From the NCBI GenBank assembly GCA_021777365.1, contig JAJYDP010000051.1, positions 1-13,931 of the forward strand: a stretch of DNA of 13,931 bases, given 5' to 3'. The notes under the pieces are model-generated. The model saw only the letters and a program-made list of their open reading frames with translations, was not told the DNA's origin and searched no databases. The stretch comes from Chloroflexota bacterium. Lineage in GTDB: Bacteria; Chloroflexota; Limnocylindria; Limnocylindrales; CSP1-4. A program made the position numbers and the translations under genes. Positions 1 to 6,743 of the stretch are shown here, piece by piece; position 1 is the first letter of the stretch; each line of letters starts with the position of its first letter.

Positions 1-199
1 CACCAACATGGCCAACTACGCGCCGCTGTTCAACAAGCCCTCGCAGCTGATCCTGCTGGGCGGCATCGAGGTCGGGCAGAACACGCTGCTCCGCTTCTAC
101 GTCCTGCACATCATGGCCTTCCCCCTGATCGCGGCCGTCTTCATGGCGGTCCACTTCTGGCGGATCCGCAAGGACGGCGGGATTTCCGGGCCGCTATGA
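1..199 (+). CDS. qcrB: Cytochrome b6-like subunit of menaquinol:cytochrome c reductase, C-terminal part (5' end outside window)
   Basis: This is the last 65 residues of a b6-type (four-helix) cytochrome b, the diheme quinol-oxidising subunit of a bc/b6f complex in the cytoplasmic membrane. What is visible is the fourth transmembrane helix. It has the family pattern RFYxLH, then 14 residues, then a second His in VHFWRIRK; the His codons are at 107-109 and 152-154. The two His should ligate the low- and high-potential hemes. The protein ends KDGGISGPL, matching the usual C-terminus (ISGPL) of Bacillus QcrB and cytochrome b6, so the stop is natural and cytochrome b is split into two genes here. 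The frame runs in from base 2. It is the first visible gene of the operon with the subunit IV, Rieske and cytochrome c genes. The qcr symbol follows Bacillus usage. Confidence 0.93.
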   Translation, partial: TNMANYAPLFNKPSQLILLGGIEVGQNTLLRFYVLHIMAFPLIAAVFMAVHFWRIRKDGGISGPL

Positions 200-317
200 C
201 GGGCCATCCCTGTGTCGTCGCCTGCGGTCCTCGCTCACGCACCGCCAGAGTGCGCTCGCTCCGGTCCTCGGCTCCGTCTTGGTCTGTCCTCGTCCTCGCG
301 GCCCGGAGGTGCATGGC
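200..317. other. 118-bp non-coding gap inside the bc operon
   Basis: This stretch separates the cytochrome b6-like gene from the subunit IV-like gene and has no convincing reading frame. It carries two copies of the 9-mer CGGTCCTCG (225-233 and 262-270) and a small hairpin: CGCAC at 238-242 pairs with GTGCG at 250-254 across a 7-nt loop. It ends with the GGAGGT Shine-Dalgarno (305-310) of the next gene. It is wider than the other gaps in the operon. An mRNA processing or attenuation site is possible but unproven. Confidence 0.4.
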
Positions 318-923
318 ATGACTGAGACCCGACTTCCGCAGCGGACGCCGACGCCGGCGGCGCCGCCGGAGCGGCGGACCACGGAGATCGACAAGCAGCG
401 CGTGCCGATGGCGGCGAAGCCGTACCGGCTGCTCGCGCTGGTCAAGCAGGACGCCGTGGTGCGGGTCCAGAAGGAGCCGGACGATACCGTCCTGACGTGG
501 CCGCACCTGCTCGCCATCGAGTTCTTCGCGGCCGCCATGATGAGCATCTTCCTGCTGCTCATGGGCGTGTTCGTCAACGCGCCGCTGGAGGACCTGGCGA
601 ACGGCAACGTGACCCCGGAGGTCGCCAAGGCGCCCTGGTACTTCGTCGGCCTGCAGGAATTGCTGACCGCCTTCCACCCGACGGTGGCCGGCGTGCTGGT
701 ACCGGCCTTCGTGCTGGTCGGGGCGGCTCTCGTCCCCTTCATCGACCGGGGGTCCGATGGCACCGGCGGTTCGCACCGCCCGGCGGACCGGAAGGTCGGG
801 ATCATGCTGTTCACCTACATCGCGATCTTCGGGCTCTTCCTGACATTCGTCGGGGCGTTCTTCCGGGGCCCCGGTTACGCCTTCGAGCTGCCCTGGATCA
901 GCGGGCTCCACTTCGCGCTGTGA
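318..923 (+). CDS. qcrC: Subunit IV-like (cytochrome b C-terminal domain) protein of the bc complex
   Basis: Completes the split cytochrome b by providing the three-helix C-terminal half that forms part of the quinol-oxidation site. The ATG at 318 is chosen because GGAGGT (305-310) lies 7 nt before it; the frame stays open back to a TTG at 279, but that start has no such site. The 201-aa product has a cytoplasmic, Pro-rich N-terminus, then hydrophobic segments at about 62-86, 118-142 and 160-181. PWYF at 106-109 stands where the PEWY-type quinol-site motif of cytochrome b is expected, with Glu absent. The ending FFRGPGYAFELPW is typical of this half. Unlike Bacillus QcrC it has no fused CxxCH heme domain; the c-type heme is in a separate gene two positions downstream (1642-2799). 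The extra N-terminal 60 residues are unusual for plain subunit IV. Confidence 0.88.
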   Translation: MTETRLPQRTPTPAAPPERRTTEIDKQRVPMAAKPYRLLALVKQDAVVRVQKEPDDTVLTWPHLLAIEFFAAAMMSIFLLLMGVFVNAPLEDLANGNVTPEVAKAPWYFVGLQELLTAFHPTVAGVLVPAFVLVGAALVPFIDRGSDGTGGSHRPADRKVGIMLFTYIAIFGLFLTFVGAFFRGPGYAFELPWISGLHFAL

Positions 924-976
924 TCGAGTACGCGCCGTGACTTCCGCCACGCGTCTCCTGAGAGGACGGCCGCCTC

Positions 977-1645
977 ATGGGTAACTGGAAGCTCGCCGTC
1001 TCGGAGCAACCCCGGGCGCTGACGTCCGAGGTGCTCAGGTCGATGCGGTCCGGACGCTCGGCCGGGCTGTCACGACGGCAGCTGCTGCGGCGATCGCTGG
1101 GTGCCGGCGTGGGCCTGTGGCTGGCCGAGGTCCTGGGCGGGACCCTCGGGTTCCTGTGGCCGAACCTGGCCGGCGGGTTCGGGGGCAAGGTGCAGATCGG
1201 CGACAGCAAGGTCGTCGCCGCGTCGCCGGCCACCAGCGGCACCAAGTTCAGCGACGGCGCCCCCGCCTACTTCCAGCTGGCGCAGTCGTTCATCGTGATG
1301 CTCGACCCGACCCGCGGGTTCATCCCCGGTGACAACCCCCAGGGGGACGGCGCGACCACCAACGTGCGGACCCTCTGGCAGCGTTGCACGCACCTCGGCT
1401 GCAAGCCGAACTTCTGTGCCAGCAACTTCTGGTTCGAGTGTCCCTGCCACGGGTCTCGCTACGACCGGCTGGGAATCAAGGTGCTGCAGCTCGGCCCGGC
1501 TCCCCGCAGCCTGGACCGGTTCGCCTCGACGATCGACTCCTCGGGGGTCCTGACGATCGACACGGGGAAGATCACGCTCGGACCGCTGCCGGTCTCCCTG
1601 GGCCAGCCCGGCCTCATCCCGGCCAAGGGTCCGGGCTGCCTGTGA
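977..1645 (+). CDS. qcrA: Rieske 2Fe-2S protein of the bc complex
   Basis: Carries electrons from quinol to the c-type heme on the outer face of the membrane. The 222-aa protein has a twin-arginine type N-terminus (SRRQLLRRS at about 32-40) followed by a hydrophobic anchor at about 42-62, as expected for a Rieske protein exported folded by Tat. The cluster-binding boxes are CTHLGC (137-142) and CPCHGS (155-160): C137, H139, C155 and H158 should bind the cluster, and C142/C157 form the stabilising disulfide. The spacing between boxes is short (12 residues) and includes an extra C147. GAGAGGA at 960-966 supports the ATG at 977. Its TGA overlaps the GTG of the next gene (GTGA, 1642-1645), which suggests translational coupling with the cytochrome c-cupredoxin gene. 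Confidence 0.95.
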   Translation: MGNWKLAVSEQPRALTSEVLRSMRSGRSAGLSRRQLLRRSLGAGVGLWLAEVLGGTLGFLWPNLAGGFGGKVQIGDSKVVAASPATSGTKFSDGAPAYFQLAQSFIVMLDPTRGFIPGDNPQGDGATTNVRTLWQRCTHLGCKPNFCASNFWFECPCHGSRYDRLGIKVLQLGPAPRSLDRFASTIDSSGVLTIDTGKITLGPLPVSLGQPGLIPAKGPGCL

Positions 1646-2799
1646 GCGGTCCCACGGGCGGCCGGACAGGCCGTGAGCTGGAGCCGCGGGCGGCCAGCGA
1701 ACCTGGTCTCGAGCGGTTCGCCGCACCGGACACCGCGCACACCGTCGGCCTCAGCGAGGAGCGCGCGGCGCAGATCGTCCGCCAGACCGGGAACGCCCGG
1801 GCGATCGCGTTCCTGGCCATGCTGGTCATGGTGCTGTTCATCCCGATCTACTGGTTCTACGACCTGGGCGTCCCGGCCGTGGCCGACACGAGCCGCATGG
1901 CCAGGGAGGTCCAGGCCCAGCAGGTCACCGCGATCGCGGCAGGTGAGCAGCTGTTCCTCTCGAACTGCGCGCGGTGCCACGGGGCGCAGGGGCAGGGCGG
2001 CATCGGGCCACCGCTCAACGATCAGGGCAAGCTCTACAACGCCGTCACTCCCGCCGGTGCGCCGGGGGTCGGCCACCTCAACCCCACCTACATCCGCAAC
2101 GTGCTGACTGTCGGCGGCCGCTATGTCTGCGGCGACCCGAACAGCCTCATGCCGATCTGGGCGGACGTGAACGGGGGGCCGCTCAACTACGTGCAGATCA
2201 ACGACCTGATCGCGTTCATCACCGCCAGCAAGGACGTGAGCTGGGTCTACCAGCCGGTCGCGTCCCCGGGGCAGACGCCGGGCCCGTCAGCGATCCACCA
2301 GGGCTGGCGGGATCCCAGCTACACGCCACCACCGGGCGCCACGCCGGTGCCCGCCTGCTGGCGCAACCCGAGCGGTGTCATCGGCGGCGCGGCGCCGGCA
2401 GCCGGCGGAGCCGGGGCGAGCGGCGCCCCCGCGGCATCCGCGCCGGCCATCGCGAACCCGGGAACCGCGCAGAACCCGCGCGTGATCAAGCTGGACGAGA
2501 CCGCCCAGCTGCAGATCACGGACGCAAGCGGGCAGCCTGCCTCGACGATCTACGTCAAGAAGGGCGAGACGGTGCGCTTCGAGATCACCAACACGGCCGG
2601 CTTCACCCACAACTTCTATGTCGGCCTGGTCTCCGACCTGCAGGCCAGCAGCACCGCGAACCTGAAGGGCGTCCCGGACTTCTCGTCGGGGACCGAGACC
2701 CTCGACTACACGTTCAACCAGGATGGGCAGTTCGGCTTCGGATGCCTGGTGCCGGGTCACTACACGACCATGCACGGCACCATCCAGATCGAGCCGTAG
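1642..2799 (+). CDS. Membrane-anchored cytochrome c fused to a type 1 copper (cupredoxin) domain
   Basis: This 385-aa protein probably takes electrons from the Rieske cluster and passes them on through a tethered copper centre. GTG at 1642 is used because it overlaps the Rieske stop and the homologous part begins soon after; the frame upstream lies over the Rieske gene. Layout: a charged cytoplasmic segment, one membrane helix at about 53-73, a cytochrome c domain with NCARCH (heme cysteines C109 and C112, His113) and a probable axial Met170 in SLMPIW, a Pro/Gly/Ala-rich linker at about 245-275, then a cupredoxin domain at about 280-385. Copper ligands appear complete: His323 in FTHNF, then C368, H373 and M377 (C-x4-H-x3-M). 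C163 and C239 might pair as a disulfide. Fusion of both carriers in one subunit, inside a bc operon, is the unusual point. Confidence 0.9.
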   Translation: MSGPTGGRTGRELEPRAASEPGLERFAAPDTAHTVGLSEERAAQIVRQTGNARAIAFLAMLVMVLFIPIYWFYDLGVPAVADTSRMAREVQAQQVTAIAAGEQLFLSNCARCHGAQGQGGIGPPLNDQGKLYNAVTPAGAPGVGHLNPTYIRNVLTVGGRYVCGDPNSLMPIWADVNGGPLNYVQINDLIAFITASKDVSWVYQPVASPGQTPGPSAIHQGWRDPSYTPPPGATPVPACWRNPSGVIGGAAPAAGGAGASGAPAASAPAIANPGTAQNPRVIKLDETAQLQITDASGQPASTIYVKKGETVRFEITNTAGFTHNFYVGLVSDLQASSTANLKGVPDFSSGTETLDYTFNQDGQFGFGCLVPGHYTTMHGTIQIEP

Positions 2800-2827
2800 G
2801 CCCAAGGGCAGAGGAGCGGGAGGGAAC

Positions 2828-4324
2828 GTGGCGGAACGGGCGTTGCCGCCGGGCGGCGGCCGCAGGCGAGCGTTCTTCGGCGCCTTCGACGCCGACGGAT
2901 GGACCTGGGCCGGGATCAAGGCGTTCGGCTGGTTCCTGCTGCTGGTCCTGCTGCTGGGCTACTTTCCCGACCGCGCGTACTACTTCACGGTGTTCCCGAC
3001 GATCAACCTCGGCGCGAACGTGGCGAGCCCGATCAACCTCTGCCCGCCCGCCAACGCCGACCTGCCCTGCCCCGCGCCCGCGGGATCGGTGATCCCCTGG
3101 CAGGGCAATCCGGCCCAGCTGTCGCTTCCGGGGGGACGGGCCGACGCCGTGCCGATCACGGCCGGCACGAACGTCTATCTCGCCGGCGGCCGGGGGTCGG
3201 GCGGGGCGAGCGCCTCGGTCTTCGAGACCAGCGTGAGCGCGGACGGCAACCTCTCCCCGTGGAAGTCGGCGACACCTCTGCCGGCGCCGCGGGTGAGCGC
3301 CGCGATTGTCTCGCTCTCCGGGACGACCCTGGTGATCGGCGGCGCAGACGAGTCGGGCGCCGCGACCGACACCGTGTACGAGGCCACCATCGACAACGGG
3401 AACCTGGCGGGGTGGAAGACGCTGGCCGACCTGAAGCTGCCGAAGCCCCTCGCCGGCGCGGTGGCGATCGCCGGCTCGACCAGCGTCTGGCTGCTGGGCG
3501 GCCAGAACGCGGACGGCTCCTACAGCCGCACCGTGTATCGCTCGATCCCGGACGCCACCACGGGTGCGCCGGGACCCTGGCAGGAGCAGCCGGCCCTGGT
3601 GCTGCCACAGCCGCGAGCGCTCGCGTTCGGCGCGCAGGTGGGCAACTTCCTGTACGTGGTGGGTGGCCAGGACGCGCACGGCGCGCAGCCGACGGTGTTC
3701 CGGCTGGCGCTCGACTCGAAGGGTGAGCCGGCGGTCGATCCCTCGACGCACGGGGTGCTGGGCTGGAGCGTGAGCCTGCCCGGCCAGGCGCTCCCGGCGC
3801 CCCGGACCGACCCGGCGGGTTTCGCGGTCAACGGCGCCCTGTACGTGGTGGGCGGCCGGGACGCGGCGGGGAAGCCCACCGACTCGTTCTACTGGGCCAC
3901 CCCCGACGGCCTGGGGAACCTTCCCGGAGGGTGGCAGCAGCTCGCGCAGGACAACCTGGCCGCCGGCGGCCAGCCGGAGCCGCGCGCGGGCAGCGCCGCG
4001 GTCGTGACCAGCGGCCACGCCTTCCTGATCGGCGGGGAGGGCGCGAGTGGACCATCGCTGGCGACGTTCCGGAGCGATATTGCGCCGCGGCCGCCGTTCT
4101 TCGCCCTTGGGCTCATCGGCGCGACGATCCCGGCCCTGTCGATCACCGGCGACATCGGCCAGCAGCTGGGATACGTGGCGGCCGGCGTCGTGGGCGGGGC
4201 GGACTTCGTCCTGCTGATCCTGGTCGCGCTGGCCTACTCGCACCGGCGCGCGACCCGGCGCCTGTTCTCCCGGCTGACGCGTGGGCGGGTTCGTCCGCCG
4301 AGCGAGGACGATTACACGGCCTGA
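2828..4324 (+). CDS. Membrane-anchored Kelch-like beta-propeller protein, candidate bc-complex accessory subunit
   Basis: Function is not known. The GTG at 2828 is preceded by AGGAG (2812-2816) and GGGAGGGA (2818-2825), and the gene starts 28 bp after the cytochrome c-cupredoxin stop, so it belongs to the same operon. The 498-aa product has a membrane helix at about 31-46, then a large extracytoplasmic region with six Kelch-type blades. Each blade shows a hydrophobic strand ending in a GG pair: AGG (119-121), IGG (170-172), LGG (223-225), VGG (278-280), VGG (341-343) and IGG (401-403). These are followed by a conserved aromatic or Trp one strand later. The C-terminus is hydrophobic again (about 424-440 and 447-469) and ends in a basic cytoplasmic tail. 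C72 and C81 lie before the propeller. It has no obvious cofactor site. A scaffold or docking role beside the bc complex is inference from gene order only. Confidence 0.8.
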   Translation: MAERALPPGGGRRRAFFGAFDADGWTWAGIKAFGWFLLLVLLLGYFPDRAYYFTVFPTINLGANVASPINLCPPANADLPCPAPAGSVIPWQGNPAQLSLPGGRADAVPITAGTNVYLAGGRGSGGASASVFETSVSADGNLSPWKSATPLPAPRVSAAIVSLSGTTLVIGGADESGAATDTVYEATIDNGNLAGWKTLADLKLPKPLAGAVAIAGSTSVWLLGGQNADGSYSRTVYRSIPDATTGAPGPWQEQPALVLPQPRALAFGAQVGNFLYVVGGQDAHGAQPTVFRLALDSKGEPAVDPSTHGVLGWSVSLPGQALPAPRTDPAGFAVNGALYVVGGRDAAGKPTDSFYWATPDGLGNLPGGWQQLAQDNLAAGGQPEPRAGSAAVVTSGHAFLIGGEGASGPSLATFRSDIAPRPPFFALGLIGATIPALSITGDIGQQLGYVAAGVVGGADFVLLILVALAYSHRRATRRLFSRLTRGRVRPPSEDDYTA

Positions 4325-4402
4325 TCAGCTGGCTGCGGCCGAGGCGGACGGCGCCGTCGTGCAGCGATCAGCTGGCTGCGGCCGAGGCGGACGGCGCCGT
4401 CG
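4323..4402. repeat. 37-bp direct repeat, period 43, at convergent gene ends
   Basis: Two identical 37-bp copies lie at 4323-4359 and 4366-4402, separated by 6 bp. Each begins GATCAGCTGG and ends GGCGCCGTCG, and each contains the perfect 12-bp palindrome GACGGCGCCGTC (4348-4359 minus its last G, and 4391-4402 minus its last G). The right copy codes for the tail and stop of the DsbA-like gene on the - strand. The left copy overlaps the stop of the Kelch gene. The period of 43 is not a multiple of three, so this is not a repeated peptide. The two palindromes might serve as a bidirectional transcription end, but no T-run follows. Confidence 0.9.
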
Positions 4403-5249
4403 AGGGACCGACCGGCTTCCCCTGGAGCGCGGCGTCGATCGCGTTCGTGATCGTCTGGAGGCCCCACGATCCCAGGGCCGTCCCGTTCACGAGGATGGTC
4501 GGGGTCCCCTTGATCCCCCCGGCTATGGCCGCCGCGGTATCTGCCTGGACGGCCTTCACCCCGGCCGGATCGGCCAGGCACGTGTCGAACGCGCCGAGCC
4601 CGAGCCCGAGCCTGGTCGCGATCGCGTCGAACATCGCCCGGTTGAACGTGCCGCCGTTTTCCACCGGCCCCTGGTTCGCGAACAGGTACTCCTGGTAGGC
4701 CCAGAACTTGCCCTGGTCCCCGGCGCAGCGGGCCGCCGCGGCCGCCTGGATCGACTCGTCGCCGGCCGGGTTCGAGCCCGGTCCCAGGAACGCCAGGTCA
4801 TGGAGGACCATCCTCGCCTGGCCGGTCCGCACGTACTGGTTCACCAGCCGCGGCTCGACCTCCTGCGCGTAGGCCCTGCAATTCGGGCACTGGAAGTCCA
4901 CGTAGACGTCGAGCGTCACCCTGGCGTTGGCCTGCCCGAGGGTCTTCCCGCTTGCCAGCGCCGCGGGAGCCGGCTCCGCCGGGGCCACGATCGTGACCGC
5001 CGTCGGCGGCTGGCTGCGCAGCACGTTCGCGGCGAGCAGCACGACGCCGATCAGCACTGCCGCGGCCGTGATCACTGCGATCGGGGAGCGGGTGATGGCC
5101 GGCAGGCCAGTTCTCCGCGCGGCTGCGCGGCGGGCGCCCCTGGCGCCGATCCCGTGGGCCGGCGTTCCCCCCGGCCGCCGGCGCTCGCGCTCCGCGGCGC
5201 GCCGCTCTCGCCGGGTCACGGCGTTCGTGGGTGGTCGCTGTGATCTCAG
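4368..5249 (-). CDS. Membrane-anchored DsbA/thioredoxin-fold thiol:disulfide oxidoreductase
   Basis: Probably oxidises or isomerises disulfides in exported proteins outside the membrane. From the conventional GTG at 5219 the product is 283 aa: an Arg/Ala-rich cytoplasmic part, one helix at about 44-65, then a DsbA-like domain with DFQCPNC (active-site C111 and C114) and the cis-Pro loop GTPT at 238-241. C165 and C214 give a possible second disulfide. I place the start at CTG 5249 (10 residues longer) because a perfect AAAGGAGGT (5265-5257) sits 7 nt before it, while the GTG at 5219 has no Shine-Dalgarno and no ATG, GTG or TTG follows the site sooner. The gene converges on the bc operon, whose exported cytochrome c and Rieske subunits are plausible clients, but this is inference. 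Its C-terminus is a low-complexity Ser/Ala tail within the direct repeat. Confidence 0.9.
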   Translation of the reverse strand: MRSQRPPTNAVTRRERRAAERERRRPGGTPAHGIGARGARRAAARRTGLPAITRSPIAVITAAAVLIGVVLLAANVLRSQPPTAVTIVAPAEPAPAALASGKTLGQANARVTLDVYVDFQCPNCRAYAQEVEPRLVNQYVRTGQARMVLHDLAFLGPGSNPAGDESIQAAAAARCAGDQGKFWAYQEYLFANQGPVENGGTFNRAMFDAIATRLGLGLGAFDTCLADPAGVKAVQADTAAAIAGGIKGTPTILVNGTALGSWGLQTITNAIDAALQGKPVGPSTAPSASAAAS

Positions 5250-5256
5250 TGCGGGT

Positions 5257-5265
5257 ACCTCCTTT
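5257..5265 (-). promoter_or_regulatory. Shine-Dalgarno site that points to a CTG start
   Basis: On the - strand this reads AAAGGAGGT, an essentially perfect match to the 16S 3' end. The 7-nt spacer ACCCGCA leads to CTG at 5249-5247, in frame with the DsbA-like gene. The nearest standard start codon in that frame is GTG at 5219, 37 nt from the site. Confidence 0.7.
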
Positions 5266-5278
5266 CGCCTCCGCTCGC

Positions 5279-5307
5279 AGGGTCCGGTGACGCAGCGGCC
5301 TCGTCAA
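5279..5307 (-). promoter_or_regulatory. Candidate promoter for the DsbA-like gene
   Basis: On the - strand TTGACG (5307-5302) is followed after 17 bp by a weak -10, GACCCT (5284-5279). A transcript would start near 5272 and give a leader of about 22 nt holding the Shine-Dalgarno. The -35 is good and the -10 poor, so this is tentative. Confidence 0.35.
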
Positions 5308-5338
5308 GAACTGGATGGCCCGGTCGGTGGCGACAGGT

Positions 5339-5355
5339 GGCGGGGATCGCCCGCC
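5339..5355 (-). terminator. Hairpin after the methyltransferase-like gene
   Basis: GGCGGG (5339-5344) pairs with CCCGCC (5350-5355) across a 5-nt loop, just downstream of the TAG at 5362-5360 on the - strand. There is no T-run, so it may be a weak terminator, or only an RNA-stabilising hairpin ahead of the DsbA-like gene. Confidence 0.3.
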
Positions 5356-5359
5356 GGGC

Positions 5360-6727
5360 CTACGGACGCAGGCGGACCATCCAGCAGGGTGGGCGCGAGG
5401 GAAGGCGTTCGGCGGGCAGGAGCCCGCCGGTCCGCTCGTCCGAGGCGAGGACGTTCGCGGACGGGGCCCCCTCGACGAGGATCCAGGCGCCGGGCTCGAG
5501 CGCGGTCACCAGCTGGCGCAGCTGCTCGACCATGAGCGGCTCGGTGGCCGCTCCGACCGCGCCCGCGTCGTCCGCCGGGGCCACCGCGATCCGGTAGCGA
5601 CCGGCCGGGAGGCGGCCGAGCTCGTGCGGTTCGACGACGTCCCAGGCGAACGGCCCGGGAAGCGGGAATCCGGGGGCCCTCCGCGCCAGCCAGAGCGCGG
5701 GGCCGGGGAGGGCTCGATCGACGACCTGGGCGAGCCACGCGCGGCCGCGCTCGAGATCGTCGCGGCGATCCCGCAGGAGGCGCGTGTTCCGCCGATCCGC
5801 CTCAGCCCGCAGGAGCGCGACGCGTTCCGGGGAGCCGTCCGCACCCGCGCCAAGCACGACGCTCCCGGCGTCGAGGAGCCTGCCGGCCCGAGGATCGACC
5901 ACCGGTGCGGAGGTGGTCGGCGCCTCCGCGCCGGGCGGCTCATCCCCGCCGCCCCGCGCCTCCGCGTCCCGGCCCGTGTCCGCGCCTGCGACGGGCAGGG
6001 AGCCCCCCAGGGCGATCGTGGTGCGATCCCGAAGGACCGCGAGCGCCCTGCACGTCGCGCCGAGCGTGGGGGCCGTGACCAGCAGCACGGCGGGCCCCAG
6101 CGGTCCGATCACGGCCGCCCACGCCTGCAGCGATTCGCCGGACGGCAGCGCGAGGCCGGACCCGTCGACCGCGACCCCGCTCCAGGTCTCGAGCCCCGTC
6201 GCGAGCGCCTCGCGGGTCGCCGCCTCGCTCTCGGCGATGGTCTCCATCGCCTCGATCCGCAGCAGCTGCGCGCCGGCGTCGGCGAGCATGCCCGCGTGGG
6301 CGCGGTGCTCGGCGGCCGATGCCGCGGCGTCCAGGGACAGATCGGACGTGCGAGACCCCTCCAGTGGCCCCACCAGTCCGGCCACCCGGACCGGCGGCGC
6401 CGGTTCGCCGCTCCGCGCGGGCCGCGCCGCGTCCTCGGCCTCCGCGGCGGCCTCGCGGGCGAGATCGAGCGCGGCCGCGATCCACTCCCGGCCACGGCGC
6501 GCGGCACCCATGCGGGACAGCGTTCGCCGGTGGAGGGAGCCGGTGACCGCGGTAAGGACGTCGGCCCCGGCGAGCGCGACCTCCAGGTGAAGGGCGCGCA
6601 GGGCGGCAGGCTCGCGGATCGGCATCGGGAGGGCGCCGACCGTCGGCTGCGGCGCGACGCCCCGTCGCGCAAGCTCGGGCCGCGGGTCGCCGTCCATGAC
6701 CAGGATCACCCGGTCGGGAGCGCTCAT
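5360..6727 (-). CDS. Homocysteine S-methyltransferase-fold protein lacking zinc ligands, with extra C-terminal domain
   Basis: The first 310 or so of 455 residues follow the homocysteine/betaine-homocysteine methyltransferase barrel. There is a MDGDPRPELARRG start (family: DGAMGTxLxxRG), a GLVGPLEG segment at 117-124 (family: SIGP), and ADAGAQLLRIEAMETIAES at about 149-167 (family: AGVDLLxxETxPxxxE). A final LLDAGSVVLGAGADGSPERV at 284-303 stands where active enzymes have GGCCGTxPEHI. The catalytic zinc cysteines are missing: GAGA replaces GGCCG, and LVTAPTLG (216-223) replaces the VNCS-type box. Methyl transfer from the usual site is therefore unlikely. Residues from about 311 to the end form a further domain I do not recognise. 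ATG at 6727 lies 16 bp after the DUF2203 stop, so the two are in one operon. Open frames on the other strand are GC-driven shadows. Confidence 0.75.
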   Translation of the reverse strand: MSAPDRVILVMDGDPRPELARRGVAPQPTVGALPMPIREPAALRALHLEVALAGADVLTAVTGSLHRRTLSRMGAARRGREWIAAALDLAREAAAEAEDAARPARSGEPAPPVRVAGLVGPLEGSRTSDLSLDAAASAAEHRAHAGMLADAGAQLLRIEAMETIAESEAATREALATGLETWSGVAVDGSGLALPSGESLQAWAAVIGPLGPAVLLVTAPTLGATCRALAVLRDRTTIALGGSLPVAGADTGRDAEARGGGDEPPGAEAPTTSAPVVDPRAGRLLDAGSVVLGAGADGSPERVALLRAEADRRNTRLLRDRRDDLERGRAWLAQVVDRALPGPALWLARRAPGFPLPGPFAWDVVEPHELGRLPAGRYRIAVAPADDAGAVGAATEPLMVEQLRQLVTALEPGAWILVEGAPSANVLASDERTGGLLPAERLPSRPPCWMVRLRP

Positions 6728-6743
6728 GCGCGCCTGGCCCGGT

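Noticed and set aside
977..1645. Stand-alone Rieske dioxygenase ferredoxin
   Set aside because: Twin-arginine anchor, the disulfide cysteines of bc-type Rieske proteins and the operon context all point to the bc complex.
2714..4243. 509-residue open frame on the - strand opposite the Kelch gene
   Set aside because: Low-complexity Arg/Gly-rich translation without motifs. The + strand has regular Kelch blades and operon spacing.
4323..4402. CRISPR-like repeat
   Set aside because: Only two copies with a 6-bp gap, one of them within coding sequence. No array or cas gene.
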